Origin: Owenia fusiformis
Lineage: Eukaryota; Annelida; Polychaeta; Sabellida; Oweniidae
Length of the DNA stretch: 64,000 nucleotides
Reading direction: 5' to 3'
NCBI GenBank assembly: GCA_903813345.2
Contig: CAIIXF020000006.1
Location: forward strand, 16,248,348-16,312,347
The stretch's first letter is position 1. Each line of letters begins with the position of its first letter. Below are positions 23,600 to 33,727 of this stretch, in pieces. A program made the position numbers and the translations under genes. The notes below the pieces were generated by a model, which ran no database searches, had not been told where the DNA came from, and saw nothing but the letters and a program-made list of their open reading frames with translations.

Positions 23600-24660
23600 G
23601 TAATCTTATTTTACCTTAATAATTTTTAAAATATGCAATGTATGCATCTCATATGAGGTCAAAATGATGCATAGAGTATTGTTTTGTCATATTATTCCTA
23701 ATAAGATGTAAAAAAATTATTGGAAATTTTTCAAAAATCCAAATTTTCATTTTCGCTTCTAAAAGGCCAGGGGTAACCATATTTTACCTTAATAATTTTC
23801 AAGATATGTAATATTTGCATCTCAAATTAGCTCAAAATGGTGCATATAGCTTTGTTTTATCAGATTACCCTTGATTAGATGTAGAAAAATGATTTTACAT
23901 TTCTTAAAAATCTAAATTTTCATTTTAGCTTATTGCAGCCTATGGGTAGCCATATTTTACCTTAATAATTTTCAAAGTATAAGACGTATGCATCTCAAAT
24001 GAGCTTTAAAGGGTTTTTTAATCTTCTTTTGTCATATATTATTTCTAGGGAATGTAAAAAATGTTTGGAAACTTGAAAAAATGATATTTTCATATTAGGC
24101 CATAAGAATTAGATTCTCTGTTTTGCGCCCTGGCAAAATCCGAATCATGCAAGGGTACAAGGAAAACAAACACTAACTCAAAAAAACAAAAACTTGTTTG
24201 CTGAGAAATGTATACATTTTATGGGCATTAAAAGGAATGACATACCAATTTGCAGTGATACAAACACAGATCTATACATTTATACAATATATTTAAATAT
24301 AGGTATTACTCAAGGGTAAAAATACAAAAAATACACAATGTATGCCCAAGTAATCAATAACACTGTCAATTTTGACGCACATCAATTTATCCGCCATTTC
24401 GTCTGATTCTGATTGAATGAAATGCAATGTTACTTTCAGACCCTTGTGGTTGCTATTTGGATGTGTTTGTTTTTTTCTGATTTACTCAAAATCATGCAAG
24501 CAAGGGGACGCAAAACAAAGAAACTAATTCTTACGGCCTTAGCTTTTGATGCCATTTTACCATAATAATTTAAATAAAGATATATCACACTTGTTACTCA
24601 AACGAGCTCAAAATGTTGATTATAGTCAAGTTTTGCCATTTATTCCTTCTGAAATAAGAA
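23600..24660 (-). repeat. ~170-bp tandem units in left arm
   Basis: Units marked by TACCTTAATAATTTTCAAGA and CATCTCAAATKAGCTCAAAA recur about every 172 bp, at about 23620, 23790, 23965 and, after the nested MITE, 24555. They are inverted copies of the units at 25900-27040. Confidence 0.75.
24098..24538. mobile_element. Harbinger-type MITE nested in the left arm
   Basis: Ends read GGCCATAAGAATTAGATTCT and, inverted, GGCCGTAAGAATTAGTTTCT, continuing to TGTTTTGCGYCCC. Both flanks are TTA (24095-24097 and 24539-24541). The sequence outside the two ends joins into one 170-bp unit of the host arm, so the boundaries are secure. A TTA duplication with GGCC...AATTAG ends suits PIF/Harbinger. 441 bp, no coding. 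Confidence 0.8.
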
Positions 24661-25054
24661 ATAATGATTAAAAAAATTATAAAAAATCTCAACATCCATT
24701 TATTTATTTATATAAAGAATCACAACATCCATTTATTCCTTTTTAGTACCAGTAGCTCAATACTGTACTATAGTTTTATGGAGCACTTTTCTAAGATTTG
24801 AAAATGTTTGACAGTCCAGTTTATACTGAGTAGTAGCATTATTAAGATTCTGTGTATAATCATTTGAAAATATAATCCAAATCCATAAAACATAATCAAA
24901 ACAGGTCAGGATTTATAGATTCTGACAGTCTCCCCTATGGCTACATAGCCCAGAGCAAATAAGATATGATTTCAAACATTTGCATATGTTCCCTCAACAC
25001 TCCTTAAACATCAAACAAGTTTTTTGCATGCCTCGGATGCAACATCTTTTGTTA

Positions 25055-25490
25055 TTATACAGATATCCGCCTCATAGGACCTACATTTTCATATGTTGTG
25101 GCCTCAGTAACAGCAGTGGGAGTAGTCCAACTACATTCATGTGGTGATAGAAACTGTGGGTTAGAATGCATCAGAATAACAAATGACTCTACAACTGCAA
25201 TGTTTCTAAAAAAAGTTTCAAAGTTTAAAAACAACTGCAATAGCTCTGGGTATACACCTTCCATTCCTTCAAATCAGATGATTTAGAGAAGTAGTAGAAT
25301 GCAAAGGTGACATATCAAATCCAGTGATTGCATGAAAAATTGGGAGGGCTAAACTTTGGTCATGGCCAAGTGGTCTTGTAATATTGTGGGCAGGTAGGTA
25401 TTGGAAGGATTTCCCCTTACCATATGCAATCCAAATTGACATTTTCAGTTTTTCAGCACAAGTTGCCACCAGGATAAACCATATCAAAAT
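25055..25490 (-). pseudogene. Decayed mobile-element gene, left-arm copy
   Basis: Read leftward from 25490, the frame gives ATCAEKLKMSIWIAYGKGKS-type sequence, then FQYLPAHNITRPLGHDQSLA and LPIFHAITGFD. After a stop it continues as MEGVYPELLQLFLNF and VVESFVILMHS. The order (WxxxGxGKxFRYIPVHEI, ALPxFHAFTGCD, WxxYPEVTxxFL, ERFVVLLYD) is one I associate with a family of uncharacterised proteins abundant in cnidarian, mollusc and echinoderm genomes and carried by mobile DNA, possibly with a FEN/PIN-like nuclease fold. That fold assignment is from memory and unsure. At least one in-frame stop separates the halves, and the family's usual TGCD reads TGFD. Dead copy. Confidence 0.55.
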
Positions 25491-25694
25491 CAACTGTTAG
25501 GCAATGATTGAAGCAGTCTCTCGTATGGAGAAATATCCTTGATGGCACCTAAGACATTGCATTGCTTGGTCACTATCATCTTGCCATGTTCTTGAGGGTT
25601 TCAGTGTTGATGCCTGGAAGGAGGACAGCTCCCTCTTGTTCCCACTACATCTTGGATTGCATTTGGTAAAAGAAAATCTATTCAATAACTATCT

Positions 25695-25904
25695 GTGCAT
25701 GATATTGCAAGATCAATTGGCCATGACCAAAGTTTAGTCCTCCCCATTTTTCATTCAATCATTCTATGCGATGTCACATCTGCATTTAACTACTACTCTA
25801 AATCATCTGATTTGGAGGAATGGAAGGTGTACCCAGAGGTGATGCAAGTGTTCTTAAACCTTATATCTTTATATAATACTTCATTGATTTATATCTCAGT
25901 ATGA
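25695..25904 (+). pseudogene. Decayed mobile-element gene, right-arm copy
   Basis: Starts MHDIARSIGHDQSLVLPIFH, followed by SIILCDVTSAFNYYSKSSD and LEEWKVYPEVMQVFLNL. It is the inverted, shorter counterpart of the 25055-25490 copy. It keeps the GHDQSL-x-LPIFH and EEWKVYPEV blocks but has lost both the upstream part and the segment after FLNL. The HAITG block of the other copy is SIILC here, so each copy has decayed independently. Confidence 0.55.
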
Positions 25905-27040
25905 ATATATGAACATATGAATATGACAAAATACCATTTTGAGCTTATTTGAGTTGCAAATGTGACATATCTTGAAAATTATTATGGTAAAATGAGGCCA
26001 CCTATAACCAGTCAAAAGCTAAATCAAAATCTGATAATTTTTTCCACCTCCTTAGAAATGATATGACAAAACAAGATTATATACACCATTTCAAGCTAAT
26101 TTGAGATGCATATATGTAATATACATTGAAAATTATTATCTTAAGTATGGTTACCCCTAGGCTGTCAAAACATCAAATATAAAATTTAGATTTTTAGATA
26201 TTAGATATTTAGAAATGTCAAATTATGTTTTTATATATTATTAGGGGAAATATGATAACAAGACTTCTGGTATATGAACCACTTTGAGCTCATTTTAGAT
26301 GCATATGTAATACATTGCAAATTATTATGTTAAAAATATGGTCAAATAGAAAATTCAGATTTTTAAGAAATGTCCAGTAATTTTCTACATCTTATTTGGG
26401 GTATGATAAAACAAGACTATATGCACCATTTTGAGCTCATTTGAGATGCATATATTACATATCTTGAAAATTATTATGCTAAAATATGGTTACCCCTGGA
26501 CCGTCTGAAGCTTAAATGAAAATTTAGAGTTTTAAGAATTATCAATCATTTTTCTACATCTTATTAGGGTTAATATGATAAAGAAAGACTAGATGCACCA
26601 TATTGAGCTCATTTGAGATGGATATATTACATATTTTAAAAATTATTAAGGTACAATATGGTTACCCCTGGCCATTCAGAAGCGAAAATGAAAATTAAAT
26701 AAAAAAAAAAATTCCAATCTTTTTTTTACTTCTAATTAGCAACAGTATGACAAAACAAGACTAGATGCACCATTTTGAGCTCATTTGAGATGGATATGTT
26801 ACATACTTTGAAAATTATTAAGGTACAATATGGTTACCCCTGCTCATTCAGAATCGAAAATGAAAATTTGAATTTTTTTTTAATTCCAATCTTTTTTGTA
26901 CATCTAATTAGCAATAATATGACAAAACAAGACTAGAAGCACCATTCTGAGCTCATATGAGATGCATACATTGACTATCTTAAAAATTATTGAGGTAAGA
27001 TAAGGTTACCCCTGAACCAAATGCACCAAAAAATTGAAAT
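25900..27040 (+). repeat. ~170-bp tandem units in right arm
   Basis: Seven units marked by CACCATTTTGAGCTCATTTG, an AGATGCATATATTACATA block and GAAAATTATTAAGGTACAAT, with unit starts near 25938, 26091, 26287, 26436, 26605, 26777 and 26950. They are inverted relative to the left arm, which has fewer units, so unit number has changed since the arms formed. Confidence 0.8.
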
Positions 27041-27546
27041 TTCGATAATTTTTTTCTCTAAGAATACATCAGCTACCAAAGCAATATTTTCTATCTGCAA
27101 TAAACACTTATACTTCTATTACTGTGAATTTTTTTAAGACTATTAGTCATCACATTTTTGAAATACAGTAATGGACATCCCATATTTGGCACTTTAAATA
27201 ATGAATTTTTCCTGGATAATTGGGTTAAAATGTATTTTCCTCACTAATTACCACTTCTAAAATGAGTTTTACATCATTTCAAGGCTCAAAGCAATCACCA
27301 AATGAAGTCATTTAAACAAAAATACTTTAAAACCATTTTTATTTATTTTTTATAATTTACCCCTCCCCACCTGATAGGGGTGGGGGTCAGAGGTAAAAAA
27401 ATCCATGAAGACCACCCCCAACCACTTGCCCTGAAATCATTTTCCACTCAAATCATATGTTTCTACAAATGTGCCAAGTTTGTTGCTTTCCTGAAAAAGC
27501 CGAACAAAAAAGGGGTTATATCTGGACATCTGATCCCGCTATATAG

Positions 27547-28598
27547 GAGAACCAATTATTGATTGTTTGAGTATAGCAAATTTTGCGCATGTAATTATTA
27601 TTATAAATAGCCATGCTCATAAAATTGCTGATGTTTTTACAGCAAAAATACATGTTAAATAATAGAAATCTTCAATAATAAAAAAGATTGTATGGGCAGG
27701 GAGATTTTGAAATTACTTGGCAGTCGCAAGTAAACATTCTTTGTAAGAGCTTAGGATATATATTATATCTGACTCTGTGTGACAGTTCATCAGTCAGTAA
27801 CATGACACCGCTGTCATCTATAATTATGTCTTACAAATGAGAGTGACTTAAGATGGTGAAAACAATCATGAAAACTTACCCTCTATTCGTCAACATATAT
27901 ACTGCCCTCTGACTTCAATTGATCTGTTTTTACTATGTCCCTATCACTACTGTTATGCATGGGATTTTGGAGGTGGAATAGGTGTCAGCTACTTATTTAC
28001 AGAAAATGTAATATGTTGATTTTTTGATTACATGGATATTGGATAGAGCAGTCCAGAGCAAAAATGATTTCTAGTTTAAAGAGTGCACTTTTGTGAAGGT
28101 TCTTAATTACTTTAATCAGGGTGACCATGGTTAAAGCCTCTTATATCACATAATAAGCTTACAATGATTGATGAATTGAAACATGTGTGATCTTGAAACT
28201 ATTTCTAGCAATACAAGTGTCAATAGTTTCTGTCTTATTTAGTCACCCTAGTTTAGGTGTTTTCTGACTGAATTAGAAAAGTGCAACTCACTTATGTGAT
28301 ATCACATTGTGGGTTATGAATACAAAGGTGCACTATGCAGTATGTTATTCGTATTTGCAGTTAGCTTCAGTACTTGATTTCATTTTTTGCAGTTAGTATT
28401 ACTTTTAGCAATTAGTATTAGCAGTAAGATTTGGGATAATTTCATTGAGAGACATCTTGTCAAAATGGTGTCATTAAATCTTTGTTTCTTCGAATTTTAA
28501 TTTTTGTTCTCTTTGCGAACATTTGAGTAAATATGATGTTTCTTTAACATTTTTAAGTATGTCCTTCATGAGGTTATTTTTCATTTGAAACATCATTG
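27547..28598. other. Non-coding stretch, no gene seen
   Basis: AT-rich DNA with no recognised coding segment or element. Confidence 0.4.
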
Positions 28599-28760
28599 GC
28601 AGTCAGTGGCTGGCAGTCAGTGGTTGGCAGTCAGTGGTTGGCAGTCAGTGGTTGGCAGTCAGGGGTTGGCAGTCAGTGGTTGGCAGTCAGTGGTTGGTGT
28701 CTATATGTAACAAATTGTTACACTTCTGTGTAACCATTTACAATCAGGTGATGGTACATG
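28599..28760. repeat. 14-bp VNTR plus dispersed-repeat core
   Basis: About seven copies of TGGCAGTCAGTGGT run from 28599 to 28699. Immediately after comes GTAACAAATTGTTACACTTC, then GTGTAACCATTTAC. The same order (TGG/GTT-rich short repeat, then a GTAACAA-TTGTTAC core) recurs near 34077, 44925 and 49240, and core-only copies occur at 22240 and 55436. Confidence 0.75.
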
Positions 28761-29046
28761 TTAGTGCCTTGTCTTATGACTTATTCTAAATTCTAATTTT
28801 CCTTATTTACTGATTCTCATATACTAGATCAAATAATTCTCAAATAAAATAAAACTCTAAAAATATTGAATGTACTCTTGTTAAGGATAACATATGCCTG
28901 ATATGCCTGCTGTTATTGTAGATTTATAGTCTAAGCAGATAGACCAGGGTTAGCCCAGGACATGATAATAGAAAATATATTTTACCTTCAATTTGGCAGT
29001 TCATGGGGTAGATGTGTTTTTTGTGCTGTTAGGTCTGTTTAGTGTT

Positions 29047-29282
29047 TAGGAATACTCTATAATTTATTTGTGGGGGTCTTTGATAGTAATTGAATTTACA
29101 ACATGTAATGGGTCATACCTACTATGTTTTGCCTTGTTCTCTTGGGTATACTCTATAATTCATTTGTGGGGGTCTATGATAGTAATTGAATTTACAACAT
29201 GTAATGGGTCATAGCTACTATGTTTTGCCTTGTTCTCTTGGGTATACTCTGTAATTCATTTGTGGGGGTCTTTGATAGTAAT
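29047..29282. repeat. 96-bp tandem array, part before the insertion
   Basis: About two and a half units of the 96-bp repeat (GAATTTACAACATGTAATGG, GTCATACCTACGATTTTTTG, CCTTGTTCTCTTGGGTATAC, TCTGTAATTCATTTGTGGGG, GTCTATGATAGTAATT), cut off exactly after GATAGTAAT by the element at 29283. Confidence 0.9.
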
Positions 29283-30153
29283 TATCCCATCGAACGAAGT
29301 TCGGAGGGATATAGGGAACGCCTCCGTCCGTCCGTCCGTCCGTCCGTACGTACGTCCGTCCGTCCGTACGTACGTCCGTCCGTCCGTCCGTCCGGGCAAT
29401 AACTCAAATACCGTTGGCCCGATTTTATTCATATTTTGTACACATATACCCTATGGGGGTAGAAGTTCTGCTCAAAAGCCGATTTTCAAAATGGCCGCTC
29501 ATTTAAAAATGGCGGCCATTTTAGTGCCGATTTTACAGTAATTTAGGTGCAATATGTAAAACTGTAATAGCAATATGTTTTAAATGTAAAAAAATTATAT
29601 AGGACATTAATAAAGCTAGAAATGTAGATATTAAAAAAGCACATGGCAGCCATTTTGAAAAATGGTGGACATTTTGAAAAATGGCTGCCATTTTGAAAAA
29701 TGGCTGCCATTTTAACTTATTTTACTATAACTCGAAAAGTAGTGGAGCGATTTTGTTCATATTTGGTACATGAATACGTATAAGCATGGCACACTGTCTA
29801 ATGACACTTTTGGTAGAAGGGGGCCATTTTTCAAAATGGTCGCCATTTTAACGTATTTTACTATAACTCGAAAAGTAGTGGAGCGATTTTGTTCATATTT
29901 GGTATGTGAATACTGTGAGCATGGCACACTGTCTAATAATGAGACTTTTGGTAGAAGGCGGCCATTTTGAAAAATGGCCGCATTTTAACATATTTTACTA
30001 TAACTGGAAAAGTAGTAGAGCGATTTTGTTCATATTTGGTATGTGAATGTTATAAGCATGGCACACTGTCTAATGACACTTTTGGTAGAAGGTGCCCGTT
30101 TTGAAAAATGTTCGATGGGATTCGCTACGCTTTGGCGTTGCCGTTGTTCTGGT
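29283..30153 (+). mobile_element. Helentron-like non-autonomous element (HINE), copy 2
   Basis: Same ends as 18668-19793: TATCCCATCGAACGAAGTTC at the 5' side; GTTCGATGGGAT, the ACGC-TTTG-GCGT hairpin and GTTCTGGT at the 3' side. The core has three to four 135-bp units. Host flanks are ...GATAGTAAT and TGAATTTAC..., which join into an intact 96-bp unit with nothing missing or duplicated. The element therefore entered between two T's without a target duplication, the behaviour described for Helentrons and their HINE/DINE derivatives. Placement is ambiguous by one base each way because of shared T's. A longer CGTC/CGTA tract and an extra GGAGGGATATAGGGAACGCC stretch distinguish it from copy 1. 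No coding capacity. Confidence 0.85.
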
Positions 30154-31069
30154 TGAATTTACAACATGTAATGGGTCATACCTACGATTTTTTGCCTTGT
30201 TCTCTTGGGTATACTCTGTAATTCATTTGTGGGGGTCTTTGATAGTAATTGAATTTACAACATGTAATGGGTCATACCTACGATTTTTTGCCTTGTTCTC
30301 TTGGGTATACTCTGTAATTCATTTGTGGGGGTCTTTGATAGTAATTGAATTTACAACATGTAATGGGTCATACCTACGATGTTTTGCCTCGGTCTCTTGG
30401 GTATACTCTATAATTCATTTGTGGGGGTCTATGATAGTAATTGAATTTACAACATGTAATGGGTCATACCTACGATTTTTTGCCTTGTTCTCTTGGGTAT
30501 ACTCTGTAATTCATTTGTGGGGGTCTATGATAGTAATTGAATTTACAACATGTAATGGGTCATACCTACGATTTTTTGCCTTGTTCTCTTGGGTATACTC
30601 TGTAATTCATTTGTGGGGGTCTATGATAGTAATTGAATTTACAACATGTAATGGGTCATACCTACGATTTTTTGCCTTGTTCTCTTGGGTATACTCTGTA
30701 ATTCATTTGTGGGGGTCTATGATAGTAATTGAATTTACAACATGTAATGGGTCATACCTACGATTTTTTGCCTTCTTCTCTTGGGTATACTCTGTAATTC
30801 ATTTGTGGGGGTCTATGATAGTAATTGAATTTACAACATGTAATGGGTCATACCTACGATTTTTTGCCTTGTTCTCTTGGGTATACTCTGTAATTCATTT
30901 GTGGGGGTCTTTGATAGTAATTGAATTTACAACATGTAATGGGTCATACGTACGATTTTTTGCCTTGTTCTCTTGGGTATACTCTATAATTCATTTGTGG
31001 GGGTCTATGATAGTAATTGAATTTACAACATGTAATGGGTCATACCTACGATATTTTGCCTTGTTCTCT
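30154..31069. repeat. 96-bp tandem array, main block
   Basis: About nine and a half 96-bp units with very few differences (CTATGAT/CTTTGAT, GATTTTTTG/GATGTTTTG). Since 96 is a multiple of three, a 348-residue frame (30092-31138) spans the block as 32-residue repeats rich in Phe, Trp and Ile. It begins inside the inserted element, so it cannot be an original gene product. I regard it as a repeat artefact. Confidence 0.9.
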
Positions 31070-31237
31070 TCTACAGGATTTAATTTTTCAGTTTATGTAC
31101 TTGCTAGTATAGATTTTTGTCCCCATTTTCCAGCATAAAATGGGCCTTTTGGATCCTCACTTTCAAGTAGGCATCGCTTGAGAAATTTTGTCTTGCTGAA
31201 AAAGGAATGGATTAGATAAATATTTTGTCTCCTTCGG

Positions 31238-31319
31238 TTGTCCCCTGTTGATTTCCAAGATCCCCCTGCAGGCACCAGGTTGTCCCCTGTTGATTTCCAA
31301 GATCCCCCTGCAGGCACCA
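31238..31319. repeat. 41-bp direct duplication
   Basis: TTGTCCCCTGTTGATTTCCA followed by AGATCCCCCTGCAGGCACCAG occurs twice head to tail with no differences visible. It is a recent local duplication. Confidence 0.85.
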
Positions 31320-31532
31320 GACCACATTTTTGTTTTAAATTGATTAACAAGTGTTCATTTGTAAAATCATTTTCTTACACTGAACAGATGATTTTTATCA
31401 AACTATTTAACAGTACAGACTTGTAACAACATAACCTGATAACCATTACCCTGATGTAAAGAGACTAGTGGAAATTACCACCCTCTGAACATATGAATAG
31501 GAAAGACAATTTTATAAATTGATGCTGATAAG

Positions 31533-31892
31533 GTGGTCTTAAAGCCTTTCAATGAAGATATAATAATGAAGTTAACGCCAGATACTAATGAAAGTAGCCC
31601 GGAGAAAGCAGACAATGCAGTCACTTCAATTCTGAACAAGGTGCGCTGTGATCTGATCTTCCAGTCCCATTTTTACGCCTACAATTTTACTAATGTACCA
31701 TCCCATACATGCAAATGTGGGTATAGCAATGAAACATCCATTCATGTCATGTTCTCTTGTAACCTTAGATCACAATATCTTAAAGATTTAGAGGATGCAC
31801 TTACTCTTCTAAATTTTAATTACCCAGCATTTAAAAACCAGCAAGAAGACAAATTATCATTGTTTTTGTATGGAGACAGAAGTCAATTCTGA
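31533..31892 (+). pseudogene. Non-LTR retrotransposon (LINE) ORF2 C-terminal relic
   Basis: A 119-residue frame. Residues 41-80 read CDLIFQSHFYAYNFTNVPS, then HTCKCGYSNETSIHVMFSC. A hydrophobic/aromatic approach followed by Cys-x-Cys-x8-His-x4-Cys is the zinc-binding motif that follows the reverse transcriptase and RNase H regions in many LINE ORF2 proteins. No RT motif is found upstream and the frame starts without a clear element boundary, so only the 3'-most coding part is present, as expected for 5'-truncated LINE copies. An unrelated cellular exon is possible, but no splice sites frame it. Confidence 0.45.
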
Positions 31893-33548
31893 TTGGCTAG
31901 CTGGAATTTGTAAATTAGATCTAAGCTAGAACAAAAAATTGTCATTGAAAGAGTGTAGATGAATTACTATTTAAACTTTTGAAAAGGATAGATTACTGTA
32001 TTTATACTGACAGAATTTGCATATGTACAAGACTTAGTTTATCAATGAACTGATTAAAGTTGTTTTAATTACATTGTCAAATACACCTTGATACGTGTTA
32101 ATCTCCACAAATACTAAATGCAACTACAATAGAATGTAGTGGAAGAGATATCTGACAAACAATGTTAAAGAATATGCAATCGGCTGATTGAAGCATAAGA
32201 TAAGCAAAATATCTATTGGCATCACCATTGTAACAATACACATGCTGCCAGATTTTTTGGGTTTTAAGCCTTTAGTATTGAAAGAATTACAAGTCGTTGC
32301 CATGGTGAGGTCATAAAAACTTTGATCTAATCTACAGATGAGAGAGGGTGATGAAAACATAAAAAGTAAGAAAAAGATTTTGATTGAGCTTTAAAGTTTG
32401 CATATAATTTGTCAGATTATTATATGAGATAAAATTTTGCTAGAGAGCAAAGATCTTGGGGATGGTTTTAGAAGCCAAATATAGTGAAAAAGAGTGACCC
32501 TAGCAAGGTACAAACTAAACAGGCATAATGTGTACACTCTAAATGGAAGAGAAATTCAAGAAAATGGAAGACTTTATTTGAGTTATAGAGAGAAATCATG
32601 TGAAATTACCATGATCTTCAAGACATCCGGTACTTTCAAATTCAAGGAAAGATATTGATAAATATGACGTCAACACTCTTAGGGAAATAAAAGATGATAG
32701 CTAGTTGTTCAAGTTATATTGATAGTAAAATTGCACTCAAAATAGTCGATCCTGAAATGAGAGATTACTAATATGGAGTTTTAGACATTACGTCATTAGT
32801 CTTTTGAGATTGTTTGGATAAATCATTTATGTTTTATGATAGAGCTTATTGTTCAAGTGGCGGTATGCATTACTGAAAGGATAGGTTTATTGTAGATCAG
32901 TACGCTTGTTTAACTGCTAGTCATGACAAGTGTCTGTATTGCTTGAAACCAGGATTGAATATGTCACCATGTCACATTGATGATTGGACGATTTCTTGTA
33001 AAGCTGCAAAGAATATTAAAAAGGGTAAATGATTTATTTCATCTCTGTTAGATATTGAGAGTAAATATAAAAAATTAACTCTTGGGGAGTAATTTCTCTC
33101 GATCATTTGATAAATGGCGATCCTTTGCACTAATAATCAAGCCAGAGAGAAATAGAGATGCAAGAGAAATTAAAATTGAGCCAAGTTTTCTGTTCAAGAA
33201 TTTACATTCATTTAAATGCTTATATCTTACCTTACAATATTTGATTAAGAAAATCCATGATTTGAAAAACTACGCTTGGGGCATGTGGCATCAATAATTG
33301 TATGTTTCTTTGGTATCAGGTAGTATCAGATATGTGCTAAAAGGGAAATCATATCAATAAAATGGGTGAAGATAATCTTAAAAATATAAACCAGGTCGAT
33401 GAATTTGTTGGTTTAAAGGCAAAAATGGTATGCAGAAAATATACTCACAATTGATGTAATAAAGCATGCCTGAGGGTGGTGGAGGGGCTATGGGTGGGGC
33501 TTGTGCGAGCGTTAAACATTTATAACTCCGCTGAAAAATAAGGAGCCT
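31893..33548. other. Non-coding stretch, no gene seen
   Basis: AT-rich DNA. The frame at 33082-33297 lacks motifs and splice context. Confidence 0.4.
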
Positions 33549-33727
33549 CACTGGCAGATCCAGGGGGGGGGTCTAAAATAGGCCTTTTTGGGCCATAACT
33601 TGGCCTTTTTGGACCTTTTTAGGCCAAATTATCAAAAATAATGGCTTAAAAAAATTTCGCGCAAGTGGGAAATTTTTACCTGACTTGAAATGTGGGCTCC
33701 CCTTGGTAGCTTCTGGATCCACCAGTG
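33549..33727. mobile_element. Short MITE with CACTGGYRGATCCAG ends
   Basis: The left end CACTGGCAGATCCAGGGGG and the right end (reverse complement CACTGGTGGATCCAGAAGC) form a terminal inverted repeat in a 179-bp element with an internal GGCCTTTTTGG repeat. CACTGG-GATCCAG ends are widespread on animal MITEs. Flanks AGCCT and AACCT could be an imperfect 5-bp duplication. Superfamily left open. Confidence 0.65.

Larger units (their letters stand above)
23075..27546. mobile_element. 4.5-kb inverted-repeat (foldback) element
   Basis: The left terminus (AGCGGGGTCAGATGTCC, then TTGTTCGGCTTTTTCAGG) recurs inverted at the right terminus (CCTGAAAAAGCCGAACAA ... GGACATCTGATCCCGCT). Between them both arms run, in opposite order, through a GATTTCAGGGCAAGTG block, a GACCCCC-rich block, a CATTTGGTGATTGCTTTGAG block, several roughly 170-bp tandem units and a decayed coding region near the centre. 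Arm similarity is imperfect, roughly 80-90% by eye. The two coding copies differ in length, so the centre is asymmetrical. A MITE (24098-24538) has since inserted in the left arm. No target duplication is obvious. Confidence 0.75.
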
